Program-made: the position numbers and the translations under genes
The notes under the pieces: generated by a model
Database searches by the model: none
What the model saw: only the letters and a program-made list of their open reading frames with translations
What the model was told of the DNA's origin: nothing
Shown here: positions 8,156 through 18,410 of the stretch, one piece after another
Layout of the letters: every line of letters begins with the position of its first letter
Numbering within the stretch: the stretch's first letter is position 1
Source: Helicobacter magdeburgensis
Lineage (GTDB): Bacteria; Campylobacterota; Campylobacteria; Campylobacterales; Helicobacteraceae
Assembly: GCF_000765825.2 (NCBI RefSeq)
Contig: NZ_JRPE02000006.1
Coordinates: 62,001-126,000 of the forward strand
Length of the DNA: 64,000 nt
Direction of reading: 5' to 3'

Positions 8156-10735
8156 TTAAAGGGCAAAATCTTGCATAAGATGGAAGTTGAGATAAGTGTA
8201 GATATTTTCTTTCTTATCATCAATTTTTTGTGGAGCGATTTGTAGATACTCTTCAGCTGTTGGAAGCTTACCAAGCATAGCACACACCCCGCCAAGCTCC
8301 GCACTACCAAGATAGACTTGCGCACCTTTGCCCATTCTGTTGTCAAAGTTTCGCGTTGAAGTAGAGAATACCACAGCATTATCTCGTACTCGTGCTTGAT
8401 TCCCCATACATAGACTACAACCCGGAGCTTCAAGCCTAGCTCCTGCCGCACCAAAGAGTGAGAAATACCCTTCTTTTGCGAGTTGCTTTTCGTCCATTTT
8501 TGTCGGTGGGGCAATCCAAATTTGTGTTTTGCTTTGCCCTTCATTTTTGACAATCTCACCAAACGCCCTAAAATGCCCGATATTTGTCATACAGCTTCCA
8601 ATAAAGACTTCATCAATATTTTTAGGTCGTTTTGGATTAGCGTGAATCTCGCTCAAAGTTGCTACATCATCTGGGTCATTTGGACACGCAAGAATAGGCT
8701 CTTTAATATCAGCTAAATCAATCTCAATGATGGCTGCATACTCCGCATCGTCATCTGGCTCTAAAAGCACAGGATTTTTAATCCACTCTTTCATTTTATC
8801 TGCCCTGCGTTGCAAAGTCTCAGCATTTTGGTAGCCATTTTTAATCATAGATTCTATAAGTTTAATATTTGAGCTAAGGTATTCAATAATCGGCTCTTTA
8901 TTTAGCCTTACACTACACGCCGCTGCACTTCGCTCCGCACTTGCGTCACTTAGCTCAAAGGCTTGTTCAACTTTCAAATCACCTAAGCCCTCAATCTCTA
9001 GAATCCGTCCGCTAAAGATATTCTTTTTACCTTTCTTTTCAACGGTCAAAAGCCCTTGCTTAATCGCATAATAGGGAATAGCATTAACCAAATCACGCAG
9101 TGTAATACCCGGATTGAGTTTGCCTTTAAACCGCACAAGCACAGATTCTGGCATATCAAGTGGCATAGAGCCTGTAACCGCAGCAAACGCGATTAAGCCG
9201 CTTCCTGCCGGGAAGCTAATACCAATAGGGAAACGCGTGTGAGAATCCCCGCCTGTCCCAACCGTATCCGGCAGACACATACGATTAAGCCACGAGTGAA
9301 TCACGCCATCTTTTGGGTGCAGGGCAACACCACCACGCTCGGAGATGAAGTTTGGTAAAGTGGCGTGTAAGCTCACATCAGCTGGTTTTGGATAGGCTGC
9401 GGTGTGGCAGAAGCTTTGCAATACAAAATCCGCCCCAAAATTTAATGCGGCAAGTTCCTTAATCTCATCGCGTGTCATCGCACCTGTGGTGTCTTGGCTA
9501 CCAACGGTTGTTGTCTTTGGCTCACAATAACTGCCCGGACGCACACCTTCAACGCCACACGCACGACCCACCATTTTCTGTGCTAATGTATAGCCTTTTG
9601 TGCTTGGAGCTGGTTGTTTAGCTTCTTTAAACACATCGGATTTAGGAAGTTTGAGATATTCTCTTGCTTTTGCGGTTAAGCCTCTGCCGATGATGAGTGG
9701 GATTCTACCACCTGATTGGATTTCATCAGCAAGTGTTATGGGATTAAGCGTAAAAGTTGCTACAACCTTGCCATCTTTATGAATCTCGCCTTTAAGCGTG
9801 TCAATCTCAATAATATCACCATTTTTTAGCTCACTCACATCAGCAACGATTGGCAACGCACCGCTGTCTTCGCAAGTATTAAAGAAAATCGGTGCAATTA
9901 CGCTACCAATGACAATGCCACCACTCTTTTTATTTGGGATAAACGGAATCTCCTTACCAAAATGCCACATAATAGAATTACACGCAGATTTTCTACTGCT
10001 TCCTGTCCCCACAACATCACCCACATAAGCTACAATCGCGTTATTTTCTTGCGCTTTTTTCTTAGCATTTTCAATGCGAGATTCAAAATTTTCTATACGA
10101 CTTTTTAGCATTGCTTTGGCGTGAAGTGGAATATCACTTCTAGTGAAAGCATCACCTGCTGGGCTTAAGTCATCTGTGTTTGTTTCGCCATCAACCTTAA
10201 ACACACATACTTTAATCTTTTCTTGTAAGCCCTCTTTGCGTTTAAACCACTCTGCATCTGCCCAAGACTGGATAATCTCCTGTGAAAGCGGAGTGTTTAA
10301 GGTAGCGATTTTTTCAAAATTATCATAAATTAAAAGTGTGTGTTTTAAGGCTTCCGCACAAGCTTTTGCTAGGCTATTATCATTAAGAGAAAGCCCTTGA
10401 ATAAGAGGATCGACATTATAGCCTCCAAGCATTGTGCCTAGATAAGTAACTGCTTCAGCTTGGCTAAAGCCCCAATCTTGCTTATTTTCAAGCAAAATCG
10501 CCCCTAAAAACTCCGCTTTGAGTTGGGCTGAGGCATCAACGCCCGGATTCACTCTATGGATAATAAGCTCCTTAGCAAATGCCTTATGCACGGCACTCAG
10601 GCTAGAATCTTTACACATATCAATGGCATTTTGTGTCTGGGATAGGCTTAAGGGCAAAGGGGGGATGCCCTGTGTAGCACGCTCTTTGCTATGTGCGTCA
10701 TAGTCTCTTATAAATTGCTCAAACTCTTCTCTCAT
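8156..10735 (-). CDS. acnB: Bifunctional aconitate hydratase 2 / 2-methylisocitrate dehydratase
   Basis: TCA-cycle enzyme interconverting citrate and isocitrate through a [4Fe-4S] cluster. The 859 residues match AcnB length. Order: N-terminal HEAT-like domain, swivel domain ([16 protein letters not shown]), then the catalytic domain with the substrate/cluster sequences [27 protein letters not shown] and [13 protein letters not shown] (the last gives the closely spaced cluster cysteines). The ATG at 10735 follows AAGGAG; the frame stays open to 10876 but that extension is hydrophobic and unlike AcnB. It stands alone with its own terminator. Apo-AcnB is known to bind RNA in other bacteria, including H. 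pylori-type regulation by iron; nothing in the sequence proves that here. Confidence 0.95.
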   Translation of the reverse strand: MREEFEQFIRDYDAHSKERATQGIPPLPLSLSQTQNAIDMCKDSSLSAVHKAFAKELIIHRVNPGVDASAQLKAEFLGAILLENKQDWGFSQAEAVTYLGTMLGGYNVDPLIQGLSLNDNSLAKACAEALKHTLLIYDNFEKIATLNTPLSQEIIQSWADAEWFKRKEGLQEKIKVCVFKVDGETNTDDLSPAGDAFTRSDIPLHAKAMLKSRIENFESRIENAKKKAQENNAIVAYVGDVVGTGSSRKSACNSIMWHFGKEIPFIPNKKSGGIVIGSVIAPIFFNTCEDSGALPIVADVSELKNGDIIEIDTLKGEIHKDGKVVATFTLNPITLADEIQSGGRIPLIIGRGLTAKAREYLKLPKSDVFKEAKQPAPSTKGYTLAQKMVGRACGVEGVRPGSYCEPKTTTVGSQDTTGAMTRDEIKELAALNFGADFVLQSFCHTAAYPKPADVSLHATLPNFISERGGVALHPKDGVIHSWLNRMCLPDTVGTGGDSHTRFPIGISFPAGSGLIAFAAVTGSMPLDMPESVLVRFKGKLNPGITLRDLVNAIPYYAIKQGLLTVEKKGKKNIFSGRILEIEGLGDLKVEQAFELSDASAERSAAACSVRLNKEPIIEYLSSNIKLIESMIKNGYQNAETLQRRADKMKEWIKNPVLLEPDDDAEYAAIIEIDLADIKEPILACPNDPDDVATLSEIHANPKRPKNIDEVFIGSCMTNIGHFRAFGEIVKNEGQSKTQIWIAPPTKMDEKQLAKEGYFSLFGAAGARLEAPGCSLCMGNQARVRDNAVVFSTSTRNFDNRMGKGAQVYLGSAELGGVCAMLGKLPTAEEYLQIAPQKIDDKKENIYTYLNFHLMQDFAL

Positions 10736-11167
10736 TGCATTCTCCTTGCTTTTTGTGTTGTTATATGGAAACCAAAACTCTGTATAATGGTTTGGCTCAA
10801 ATTGTATAACAAAAATACCAAACAAGCAGGAAAGTAAAGTGAAAGTTATCCAAAAGTGAGCTTCAAAACTTCCCAAAATTCTTTTAAGTTATTTATTTTT
10901 GTATTGTGTTTGTGCGGATTTTAAGTCATTTTTCAAAGTAGTTTTTGGCTGATATATTCGTGTATATAGGCTTTTTGTATGTGGTGCTTGGAAAATATGT
11001 TTAAAAGCGATACATAAAGTAACATTACAGATTTTTGGTAGACTTTTGGTAGATTCTAAAGATTACTAGATTTCATATCTAAATGAAAGCAAGGATTCTA
11101 AAACATCTGCGATTTTGTATGGATTTGTGTAATGCTATACGCAATAGAAATGATAGGAGTAGGAATA
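10736..11167. other. Intergenic region between divergent acnB and aminotransferase gene
   Basis: About 430 AT-rich bases with no convincing gene. It must hold both divergent promoters; a TATAAT/ATTATACA element lies at 10783-10788. Near-repeats of TTTTGGTAGA occur at about 11035-11053. I see no strong hairpin or RNA gene. Confidence 0.5.
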
Positions 11168-12616
11168 ATGCAGATTTATAAAAAGCGACATTATGATAAG
11201 CTTTTAGATTGTTTGTTTGCCCCGTTGCTTGATGATGGTGATTTGCTCACACAGCTACGAGCAAATACCATTCTTGCTAAAGGGCAGCGTTATTTTGATT
11301 TTACCGCTTCGGGTTTGGCGTATAAAAAGATTGAAAAACGCATAGATTCTATTCTACCCTATTATGCTAATACTCATTCGCGTTTTACCACGCATTCGGC
11401 ATTTATGAGTGTAATTTATGAAAGGGCAAAAGAGCGATTAAAAGAGATGTTGGGGCTAGATGATGAGTTTGTGTTGATTGCTGGAGGGAGTGGAGCGAGC
11501 TTTGGGATTAAAAAATTTCAAGAGCTTATGGGGATATATATGTCTCCAAAGAGTTTGGCACATTTTGGTTTATTTTTTCAAGGAATTGAAGGCTTAAATG
11601 ATGAAAAAAATTGTGCTTCACAAAATCCATTACTTGAAAAACTGCGGATATATGACAGGCAAACAAAAACTTTGAATCTGCCCTGTGTGCTTCTTAGTGG
11701 GTTTGAACATCATTCAAATGAGATAAGCTTTAGGGAGGGGCTATGTCATATCCACAAAATAGGCTTTGACAAGGCAGGGCTACCTGATGTAGGGCATTTG
11801 AAAAAGATATTACAGAATCTTAAAGATGAAAAAATCATTGCGTCTTTAAGTGTGGCTTCAAATGTAACAGGATTGCTTGCTCCCATAGAATCTTATAGCA
11901 AACTTTTGCGTGAAAATAAAGCCACTATCGCCTTTGATATGGCAAGCTCTTCATCTTATATGCAGGTAGATTCTTATTTGTATGATGCTGGATTTTTCGC
12001 ACCGCATAAGCTTTTGGGTGGGGTTGGCTCGTGTGGGCTTTTAGCAATAAGAAAAAACTTATGCGATACGCAAATTCCACCAAGCTTTGCTGGAGGTGGG
12101 ACGATGGAGTATGCTAATGATATGACACATTCTTTTATTGATGATGAGGCTTTAAGAGAGGAGGCTGGGACACCTGATATTTTGGGGCTACTGCGTGCGG
12201 CTTTGGCTTATTCATTGCGAAATGAGATTGGCTTTGCGTGGATAAAAAGGCGGGAAAGGGTGCTTATGGAGATATTTTTACACGAGCTTAAAAAAATTCC
12301 AGCAGTCAGTATTTATGGGGATTTAAAGGTGGAGAGACTCGGCATTGTGAGTTTTAATATTGGCTCAATCTCACCTCTTAATCTTTCAATGCTTTTAAGC
12401 AAGAAATATGGCATACAAACGCGTGCTGGTTGTAGTTGTGCTGGTCCGTATGGGCATTATCTTTTAGGTAATGGGAGCAAGGATAAAAAGCCTATGTGGT
12501 TGCGAGTAAGTATCCACTACACACATACTTTGGAGGATATTGAATACCTTATAGAATCTATTAAATCTTGTGTAAAAATCCTTCGCGGTGAGAGAGGAGA
12601 AAAATGGCAATTTTGA
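11168..12616 (+). CDS. Class V aminotransferase (cysteine desulfurase-like)
   Basis: PLP-dependent enzyme of the SufS/NifS fold type. The 482 residues include the aspartate strand IAFDMASSSSYM and the PLP-binding Lys in FFAPHKLLGG (about residue 281), and near 420 a loop TRAGCSCAGPYG, in which a Cys sits at the place of the catalytic Cys of cysteine desulfurases. HHSNE near 190 corresponds to the conserved H-H/E substrate region. The real substrate is not clear: proteins of this length and N-terminus (YKKRHYDKLLDCLFAPLLDDG) are annotated only as aminotransferase class V in Helicobacter. The start at 11168 has a GGAG/AGGA site; upstream in-frame starts at 11132 and 11150 look weaker. Followed by typA after 77 bases, which has its own -10 box. 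Confidence 0.82.
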   Translation: MQIYKKRHYDKLLDCLFAPLLDDGDLLTQLRANTILAKGQRYFDFTASGLAYKKIEKRIDSILPYYANTHSRFTTHSAFMSVIYERAKERLKEMLGLDDEFVLIAGGSGASFGIKKFQELMGIYMSPKSLAHFGLFFQGIEGLNDEKNCASQNPLLEKLRIYDRQTKTLNLPCVLLSGFEHHSNEISFREGLCHIHKIGFDKAGLPDVGHLKKILQNLKDEKIIASLSVASNVTGLLAPIESYSKLLRENKATIAFDMASSSSYMQVDSYLYDAGFFAPHKLLGGVGSCGLLAIRKNLCDTQIPPSFAGGGTMEYANDMTHSFIDDEALREEAGTPDILGLLRAALAYSLRNEIGFAWIKRRERVLMEIFLHELKKIPAVSIYGDLKVERLGIVSFNIGSISPLNLSMLLSKKYGIQTRAGCSCAGPYGHYLLGNGSKDKKPMWLRVSIHYTHTLEDIEYLIESIKSCVKILRGERGEKWQF

Positions 12617-12645
12617 TAAATATTTAATGATTATTAAGGGTAATT

Positions 12646-12651
12646 TATAAT
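12646..12651 (+). promoter_or_regulatory. Probable -10 box for typA
   Basis: TATAAT (within TATAATAGAAT) 43 bases before the typA ATG. Confidence 0.5.
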
Positions 12652-12693
12652 AGAATGCCGCCTTTAATTTTTGAATGAAAGCAGAGAAACACA

Positions 12694-14496
12694 ATGCAAA
12701 ATATACGAAATATCGCTGTGATAGCACACGTAGATCACGGCAAAACTACACTAGTAGATGGGCTTTTAAGTCAGTCTGGGACATTTGGCGAGAGAGAGCA
12801 GGTTGATGAAAGGGTAATGGATTCTAACGATTTGGAGCGAGAAAGGGGCATTACAATCCTTTCAAAGAATACAGCCATAAACTACAAAGGCACAAAGATA
12901 AATATCATTGACACGCCCGGACACGCCGATTTTGGCGGGGAAGTGGAGCGAGTGCTAAAAATGGTAGATGGCGTTTTGTTGCTTGTAGATGCACAAGAAG
13001 GCGTTATGCCGCAGACAAAATTTGTTGTCAAAAAAGCTCTAAGCTTTGGAATCCGCCCCATTGTGGTGGTGAATAAAATCGATAAACCCGCTGCCGAGCC
13101 TGATAGGGTGGTAGATGAAGTGTTTGATTTATTTGTATCAATGGACGCCACAGATGAGCAGCTTGACTTTCCAGTAATTTATGCGGCTGCGCGTGATGGC
13201 TATGCGATTAAGGATTTAAATGATGCTAAAAAGAATCTTGAGCCATTATTTGAAGCGATTTTAGAGTATGTGCCGCTGCCTAGTGGAAGTGCGGATAATC
13301 CGCTGCAAATGCAGGTTTTCACACTTGATTATGACAACTATGTAGGTAAAATCGGCATTGCACGGGTGTTTAATGGACGCGTGAAAAAGGGTGAGAATGT
13401 AATGCTTGCAAAAAGCGATGGCGAGAAAGAGACAGGGCGTATAAGCAAACTCATCGGCTTTATGGGATTAGCAAGGACAGAGATAGAATCTGCTGAAGCG
13501 GGGGATATTGTAGCCATTGCTGGATTTAACGCCGTTGATGTGGGAGATTCTATCGTATGTCCTAATAATCCTATGCCGCTTGATCCTATGCACTTAGAAG
13601 AGCCTACAATGAGCGTGTATTTTGCGGTAAATGATAGTCCTTTGGCGGGATTAGAGGGCAAACACGTAACAGCAAATAAAATCAAAGATAGGCTGTTAAA
13701 AGAAATGCAAACAAACATTGCTATGCGATGTGAAGAGATGGGTGAAGGGAAATTTAAGGTAAGCGGAAGAGGGGAGTTGCAAATTACCATTTTAGCGGAG
13801 AATCTAAGGCGTGAAGGCTTTGAGTTTAGTATCTCACGCCCTGAAGTGATTGTCAAAGAAGAAAATGGCGTGAAAACTGAACCTTTTGAGCATTTAGTCA
13901 TTGACACACCGCAGGATTTTAGCGGGGCGATTATTGAGAAGCTCGGCAAGAGAAAGGCGGAAATGAAAGCTATGAATCCTATGAGTGATGGCTACACAAG
14001 GCTAGAGTTTGAAATCCCCGCACGAGGGCTTATAGGCTATCGTAGTGAGTTTTTGACGGATACAAAGGGTGAGGGCGTGATGAATCATAGCTTTTTAGAG
14101 TTTAGGGCATTTAGCGGTGGGGTGGAATCGCGTAAAAATGGTGCGTTAATCTCTATGGAAAATGGCGAGGCGACAGGATTCTCACTCTTTAATATACAGG
14201 AGCGGGGTGTGCTATTTGTAGCCCCGCAAACTAAAGTGTATATCGGTATGGTAATAGGCGAACATAGCCGCGATAATGATTTGGATGTTAATCCCATTAA
14301 GGCAAAGCATTTGACAAATATGCGTGCAAGTGGGAGTGATGATGCCATTAAGCTTGTGCCACCGCGAGAACTGACACTAGAGAGAGCATTAGAGTGGATA
14401 GAAGATGATGAGATTTTAGAGGTAACACCGCAAAATATTAGAATCCGCAAGAAGATTCTAGAGCCAAATATGCGTAAGAGAGCAAAGGCGAAGTAG
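12694..14496 (+). CDS. typA: Ribosome-associated translational GTPase TypA/BipA
   Basis: GTPase related to EF-G that acts on the ribosome under stress and low temperature. Of 600 residues the G domain comes first: AHVDHGKTT (G1, about 11-19), ERGITI (G2 area), [14 protein letters not shown] (G3), NKIDKP (G4). Then domain II and the BipA-specific C-terminus, with [20 protein letters not shown] and [19 protein letters not shown]. Length is typical. A clear -10 box precedes it; the next gene follows after 39 bases and may be read through. Confidence 0.96.
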   Translation: MQNIRNIAVIAHVDHGKTTLVDGLLSQSGTFGEREQVDERVMDSNDLERERGITILSKNTAINYKGTKINIIDTPGHADFGGEVERVLKMVDGVLLLVDAQEGVMPQTKFVVKKALSFGIRPIVVVNKIDKPAAEPDRVVDEVFDLFVSMDATDEQLDFPVIYAAARDGYAIKDLNDAKKNLEPLFEAILEYVPLPSGSADNPLQMQVFTLDYDNYVGKIGIARVFNGRVKKGENVMLAKSDGEKETGRISKLIGFMGLARTEIESAEAGDIVAIAGFNAVDVGDSIVCPNNPMPLDPMHLEEPTMSVYFAVNDSPLAGLEGKHVTANKIKDRLLKEMQTNIAMRCEEMGEGKFKVSGRGELQITILAENLRREGFEFSISRPEVIVKEENGVKTEPFEHLVIDTPQDFSGAIIEKLGKRKAEMKAMNPMSDGYTRLEFEIPARGLIGYRSEFLTDTKGEGVMNHSFLEFRAFSGGVESRKNGALISMENGEATGFSLFNIQERGVLFVAPQTKVYIGMVIGEHSRDNDLDVNPIKAKHLTNMRASGSDDAIKLVPPRELTLERALEWIEDDEILEVTPQNIRIRKKILEPNMRKRAKAK

Positions 14497-14535
14497 GGTT
14501 TTGCGTGTTGTTTAAATTTACATAAGGAGTGAGTG

Positions 14536-15162
14536 ATGAATAAGTTTTTAGAATCTATATATTTCCGCCATTCGTGCAAACTTTTTGATGAGAATAAAAA
14601 GATTCCAAAAGAAGTGTTTGATGAGATTTTAGAAGTGGGCAGATTATCGCCAAGCTCCTTTGGGCTAGAGCCTACAAGGCTACTTGTGTTGCGTAGCGAT
14701 GAGGCAAAAGCGGCTTTGCGTCCATTATGCTGGAATCAGCCTCAAATCACAACAGCAAGTGAAGTTGTCATCTTTAAAAGTTTGCAAAATGACTTAGTCC
14801 CGCCAAGTGAATATACAAAGCAAAATACCTTTAGACGCAAAATGGATTTGGGTGCGTATCAGGCATTTTGTGATCGCTTGGGTGGATACTTGAAAGAGCG
14901 GGGGTTAGATTCTGGTGAGTCGCTTTATCATTGGAGTAGCAAACAGGCTTATATTATGGCGACTTATATGGTAGCCTATGCGAGTTTCTTAGGGATTGAT
15001 ACTTGCTATATTGAGGGCTATGAGAAAAGGGAGGTGGAAAAACTCTACGGGCTTGATCCATTTAAAGAGCAGGTGAGCCTTATTGTGTGCTTTGGCTATC
15101 GCGGTAAGGAGCAACAACCGCGATATAGAATCTCACTTGATGACTTGGTGGAATATAAATAA
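14536..15162 (+). CDS. NAD(P)H nitroreductase, RdxA/FrxA-like
   Basis: FMN-dependent oxidoreductase of 208 residues. The N-terminal FRHSCKLFDENKKIP and RLSPSSFGLEPTRLLVL correspond to the FMN-binding RHS and SPSS(F)xxxP motifs of the nitroreductase family, and YMVAYASFLGIDTCYIEGYEK to the conserved dimer/FMN helix and loop. Length and motifs are those of H. pylori RdxA/FrxA, whose loss gives metronidazole resistance; whether this one activates nitroimidazoles is inference. The ATG at 14536 follows AAGGAG; a GTG directly before it is less likely. Only 12 bases separate it from nrdA, so they are probably co-transcribed. Confidence 0.87.
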   Translation: MNKFLESIYFRHSCKLFDENKKIPKEVFDEILEVGRLSPSSFGLEPTRLLVLRSDEAKAALRPLCWNQPQITTASEVVIFKSLQNDLVPPSEYTKQNTFRRKMDLGAYQAFCDRLGGYLKERGLDSGESLYHWSSKQAYIMATYMVAYASFLGIDTCYIEGYEKREVEKLYGLDPFKEQVSLIVCFGYRGKEQQPRYRISLDDLVEYK

Positions 15163-15174
15163 GAAGGGGAAAGA

Positions 15175-17553
15175 ATGCTAGATACAATCACAGTTGTTAA
15201 GAGAAATGGGCGTATAGAGCCGCTTGATGTTTCAAAAATACAAAAGCATACTTCTGCAGCAGTTGAGGGTTTAGAGAGTGTAACGCAAAGTGAGCTTGAG
15301 GTTGATGCGAAAATTTTATTTAAAGATAAGATTACGACAGAAGAGATTCAGCAAACTTTAATAAAGACAGCTGTGGATAAAATAGATGTTGATGCGCCAA
15401 ATTGGAGTTTTGTTGCGGCTCGTTTGTTTTTGTATGACTTGTATCATAAGGTAACGGGCTGGACGGGTTATAAAAAGCTTGAAGATTACTTCATTCAAGG
15501 GGAAAATGAGGGGCGATTGCTTCGTGGGATTAAAGAAAAATATGATTTAGCATTTTTAGATTCTCATATTAAGCCTGAACGCGATTTGCAGTTTAATTAT
15601 TTAGGTATTAAAACGCTGTATGATAGATATTTGCTTAAAGATTCTAATAATCAGCCCATTGAGTTGCCCCAGCATATGTTTATGGCGATTGCTATGTTTT
15701 TGGCTCAAAATGAAAGTGATTGCAATGCGTGGGCAGTGAAGTTTTATGATATGATTTCTCAATTTGAAGTGATTTGTGCGACACCAACTTTAGCAAATGC
15801 CCGCACAACTCGACATCAACTAAGTTCTTGCTTTATTGGTAGCACACCGGATAATATTGAAGGGATTTTTGATGCGTATAAAGAAATGGCACTTTTAAGC
15901 AAATATGGTGGTGGTATAGGCTGGGATTTTAGCCAGGTGCGTGGGCTTGGAAGTTATATCGATGGACATAAAAATGCTGCTGGTGGCGTTGTGCCATTTT
16001 TGAAAATAGCCAATGATGTAGCGATTGCTGTGGATCAGCTAGGCACACGCAAAGGGGCTATTGCGACATATTTAGAGATTTGGCATAATGATGTGTTTGA
16101 GTTTATTGACTTGCGTAAAAATAGTGGCGAAGAGCGTAGGAGGGCACACGATTTGTTCCCCGCATTGTGGATTTGTGATTTGTTTATGAAACGCGTTCAG
16201 GCAAATGAGTTTTGGACGCTTTTTGATCCTTATCAATGCCCAGAACTCACAGAGTTGTATGGAGAAGAGTTTGAAGCAAAATACCTTGAATATGAGCAAA
16301 ATGAGCATATTTTAAAACATCGTGTTGTAGCAAAGGATTTGTGGAAAAAGATTTTGACAAATTATTTTGAATCTGGTTTGCCATTTTTGTGTTTTAAAGA
16401 TAATGCCAATCGTGCTAATCCAAACGGACACGCTGGGATTATCCGCAGCTCAAACCTTTGCACAGAGATTTTTCAAAATACAAATCCAAATCATTATGTT
16501 GTGGAAGTTGAATTTGATGATGGCTCAAAGGTGATATATGATGAAAAGCAAGAAGTAGAGCTTGATAGCGGTGTGCGTAAGGCGGCAAATAAAATTACAA
16601 GCGTAGATTCTTTGCAGGGTAAAAAGGTTTTTATTACAACGCGTATTGCACAAGGTGGGGATACAGCAGTGTGTAATCTAGCGAGTGTGAATCTTAGTAA
16701 GATTCACACAAAAGAGGATATTGAGCGTGTTTTGCCTATTGCGATTAGAATGCTTGATAATGTAATTGATCTTAATTTTTATCCTAATCGCAAGGTAAAG
16801 GTTACAAATAAAAAAAATCGTGCCATTGGGCTTGGTGTGATGGGCGAAGCTGAAATGCTTGCACGCGCTAAGATAGAGTGGGGGAGTGATGAGCATTTAG
16901 CAAAGATTGATGAAGTAATGGAACTTATTAGTTTTTATGCGATCAGTTCTAGCTCGGATTTAGCACAAGAAAAGGGTAAATATCCGCAATTTGATGGCAG
17001 TAATTGGAGTAAGGGGATAATGCCTATTGATTTGGCAAATAAGGAGGCATTAAAGCTTGTTGATAGAGGTGGGCTTTTTTCGCAACAATGTGATTGGGAA
17101 TCTTTGCGAAAAAAGGTAAAAACGCAAGGTATAAGAAATGGCTATCTTATGGCGATTGCACCTACAAGTTCTATTAGCATTCTTGTTGGGACGACACAAA
17201 CTATTGAGCCTGTGTATCGTAAAAAATGGCTAGAAGAGAATCTGAGTGGAATGATTCCTGTTGTTGTGCCTCATTTAAGTGCAGATACTTGGAATTATTA
17301 CACATCTGCGTATGATATTGATCAAACATTATTGATTAAGGCTGCGGCGGTTCGTCAAAAATGGATAGATCAAGGACAAAGCACAAATGTCTTTGTAAGG
17401 CTTGATAAGGCAAGTGGGAAAATGCTAAATGACATCTATATGCTTGCTTGGAAGTTGGGGCTAAAAAGCACCTATTATCTCCGCTCACAAAGTCCTGAGA
17501 TTGAAAAAGATGATGTGATAGATAGAAGTGTAGAGTGTGTGAATTGTCAATAA
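15175..17553 (+). CDS. nrdA: Ribonucleoside-diphosphate reductase, alpha subunit (class Ia)
   Basis: Reduces ribonucleotides to deoxyribonucleotides for DNA synthesis. The 792-residue protein begins with an ATP-cone allosteric domain (VVKRNGRIEPLDVSKIQKHT). The catalytic barrel has HQLSSCFIGSTPDN with one redox Cys, SSNLCTEI with the thiyl-radical Cys region, and TAVCNLASVNLSK with the second redox Cys. It ends in ECVNCQ, the mobile C-terminal Cys pair that receives electrons from thioredoxin. The ATG at 15175 has an AAGGGG-type site. The beta subunit nrdB is not in the window. Confidence 0.95.
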   Translation: MLDTITVVKRNGRIEPLDVSKIQKHTSAAVEGLESVTQSELEVDAKILFKDKITTEEIQQTLIKTAVDKIDVDAPNWSFVAARLFLYDLYHKVTGWTGYKKLEDYFIQGENEGRLLRGIKEKYDLAFLDSHIKPERDLQFNYLGIKTLYDRYLLKDSNNQPIELPQHMFMAIAMFLAQNESDCNAWAVKFYDMISQFEVICATPTLANARTTRHQLSSCFIGSTPDNIEGIFDAYKEMALLSKYGGGIGWDFSQVRGLGSYIDGHKNAAGGVVPFLKIANDVAIAVDQLGTRKGAIATYLEIWHNDVFEFIDLRKNSGEERRRAHDLFPALWICDLFMKRVQANEFWTLFDPYQCPELTELYGEEFEAKYLEYEQNEHILKHRVVAKDLWKKILTNYFESGLPFLCFKDNANRANPNGHAGIIRSSNLCTEIFQNTNPNHYVVEVEFDDGSKVIYDEKQEVELDSGVRKAANKITSVDSLQGKKVFITTRIAQGGDTAVCNLASVNLSKIHTKEDIERVLPIAIRMLDNVIDLNFYPNRKVKVTNKKNRAIGLGVMGEAEMLARAKIEWGSDEHLAKIDEVMELISFYAISSSSDLAQEKGKYPQFDGSNWSKGIMPIDLANKEALKLVDRGGLFSQQCDWESLRKKVKTQGIRNGYLMAIAPTSSISILVGTTQTIEPVYRKKWLEENLSGMIPVVVPHLSADTWNYYTSAYDIDQTLLIKAAAVRQKWIDQGQSTNVFVRLDKASGKMLNDIYMLAWKLGLKSTYYLRSQSPEIEKDDVIDRSVECVNCQ

Positions 17554-17573
17554 GATAATTTAAAGGAAAGAAT

Positions 17574-18338
17574 ATGGCATTACAAGAAGAGCTAAAAATG
17601 CAAGGCGATTTTTTGTTTCGTTATAGGAGCTATCTGCCTTTTTGTATTTTACCACTTTTTATTTTGGTAATTTTGACTTCCGAGACTTATTTGTATTGTG
17701 ATGGGGTGTATAACACATCTTTGGTTATCGCTGCAATTTTTGTGGGATTGCTTGGGCAGGGGGTTAGAATCTGGGTGGCTGGATTTGTGCCTCGCGATAC
17801 CTCAGGGCGTAATACGAAAGAGCAAAAAGCAAGCGTGCTTAATCATACCGGTTTGTATTCTATATGTCGTAATCCACTTTATTTAGGGAATTTCCTAATG
17901 ATGCTTGCACCGATTATTTTGCTTGGTAATTGGCTTTTTATTGTAGTGTTTGCTTTGAGTTTTTGGCTCTATTATGAGAGAATTATCTTTGCTGAAGAGA
18001 GTTTTTTGCGTGTAAAATTTGGTCAAGAATATATTGATTGGACTTTGAAAACCCCGCCATTTTTTCCAAAGTTAAGTGGTTATATTCCAAGTGATATGGA
18101 CTTTTCCTTTCGCTCAATGATAAGGCGAGAATATAATTCATTTTTTGGCTTAACATCTTCGCTTTTTGTGTTTCACTATATAATTGCTGTGATTGTAAAT
18201 TGGCAGAGGGGGGGGGGTGTAGAGTTTATTGCACCGGATTCTATTTTGACATATTTGTTTATTATCTCGGCTGTGTTTTACTTGCTTATTCGTATTATGG
18301 TAAAGGCAACGAAATTTTTTGAAGTGGAGGGGAGATAG
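17574..18338 (+). CDS. Isoprenylcysteine-methyltransferase-like membrane protein with in-frame G10 tract
   Basis: A 254-residue polytopic protein of the ICMT/PEMT type (SAM-dependent methyl transfer at the membrane). Membrane segments lie near 20-40, 50-70, 105-135 and at the C-terminus. The ICMT core is HTGLYSICRNPLYLGNF (about residues 91-107) and YYERIIFAEESFLRVKFGQEY (about 135-155), which bind the cofactor in this fold. The substrate is unknown; a lipid is plausible because bacterial homologues modify lipids. A run of ten G at codons 212-215 keeps the frame here. With nine G a TAG follows at once; with eleven G the last 35 or so residues change. It begins 20 bases after nrdA and is convergent with the fucosyltransferase gene. 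Confidence 0.78.
   Translation: MALQEELKMQGDFLFRYRSYLPFCILPLFILVILTSETYLYCDGVYNTSLVIAAIFVGLLGQGVRIWVAGFVPRDTSGRNTKEQKASVLNHTGLYSICRNPLYLGNFLMMLAPIILLGNWLFIVVFALSFWLYYERIIFAEESFLRVKFGQEYIDWTLKTPPFFPKLSGYIPSDMDFSFRSMIRREYNSFFGLTSSLFVFHYIIAVIVNWQRGGGVEFIAPDSILTYLFIISAVFYLLIRIMVKATKFFEVEGR
18208..18217 (+). repeat. G10 tract, in frame
   Basis: Ten G encoding part of RGGGV in the membrane methyltransferase-like gene. Contingency-tract length; see that gene for outcomes at nine and eleven G. Confidence 0.9.
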
Positions 18339-18410
18339 GTTACAATCATTGTATTTGTGATATAACCAGAAAGCCTTATGAATGAGAAAGTTTCATAGCA
18401 TCAAAAAGAT

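Noticed and set aside
10736-10876. Longer AcnB start with a hydrophobic leader
   Set aside because: The extra part is not found in AcnB, and ATG 10735 has an excellent AAGGAG site.
11035-11060. TTTTTGGTAGA near-repeats upstream of the aminotransferase gene as operator
   Set aside because: Short, imperfect and in AT-rich sequence; no symmetry.
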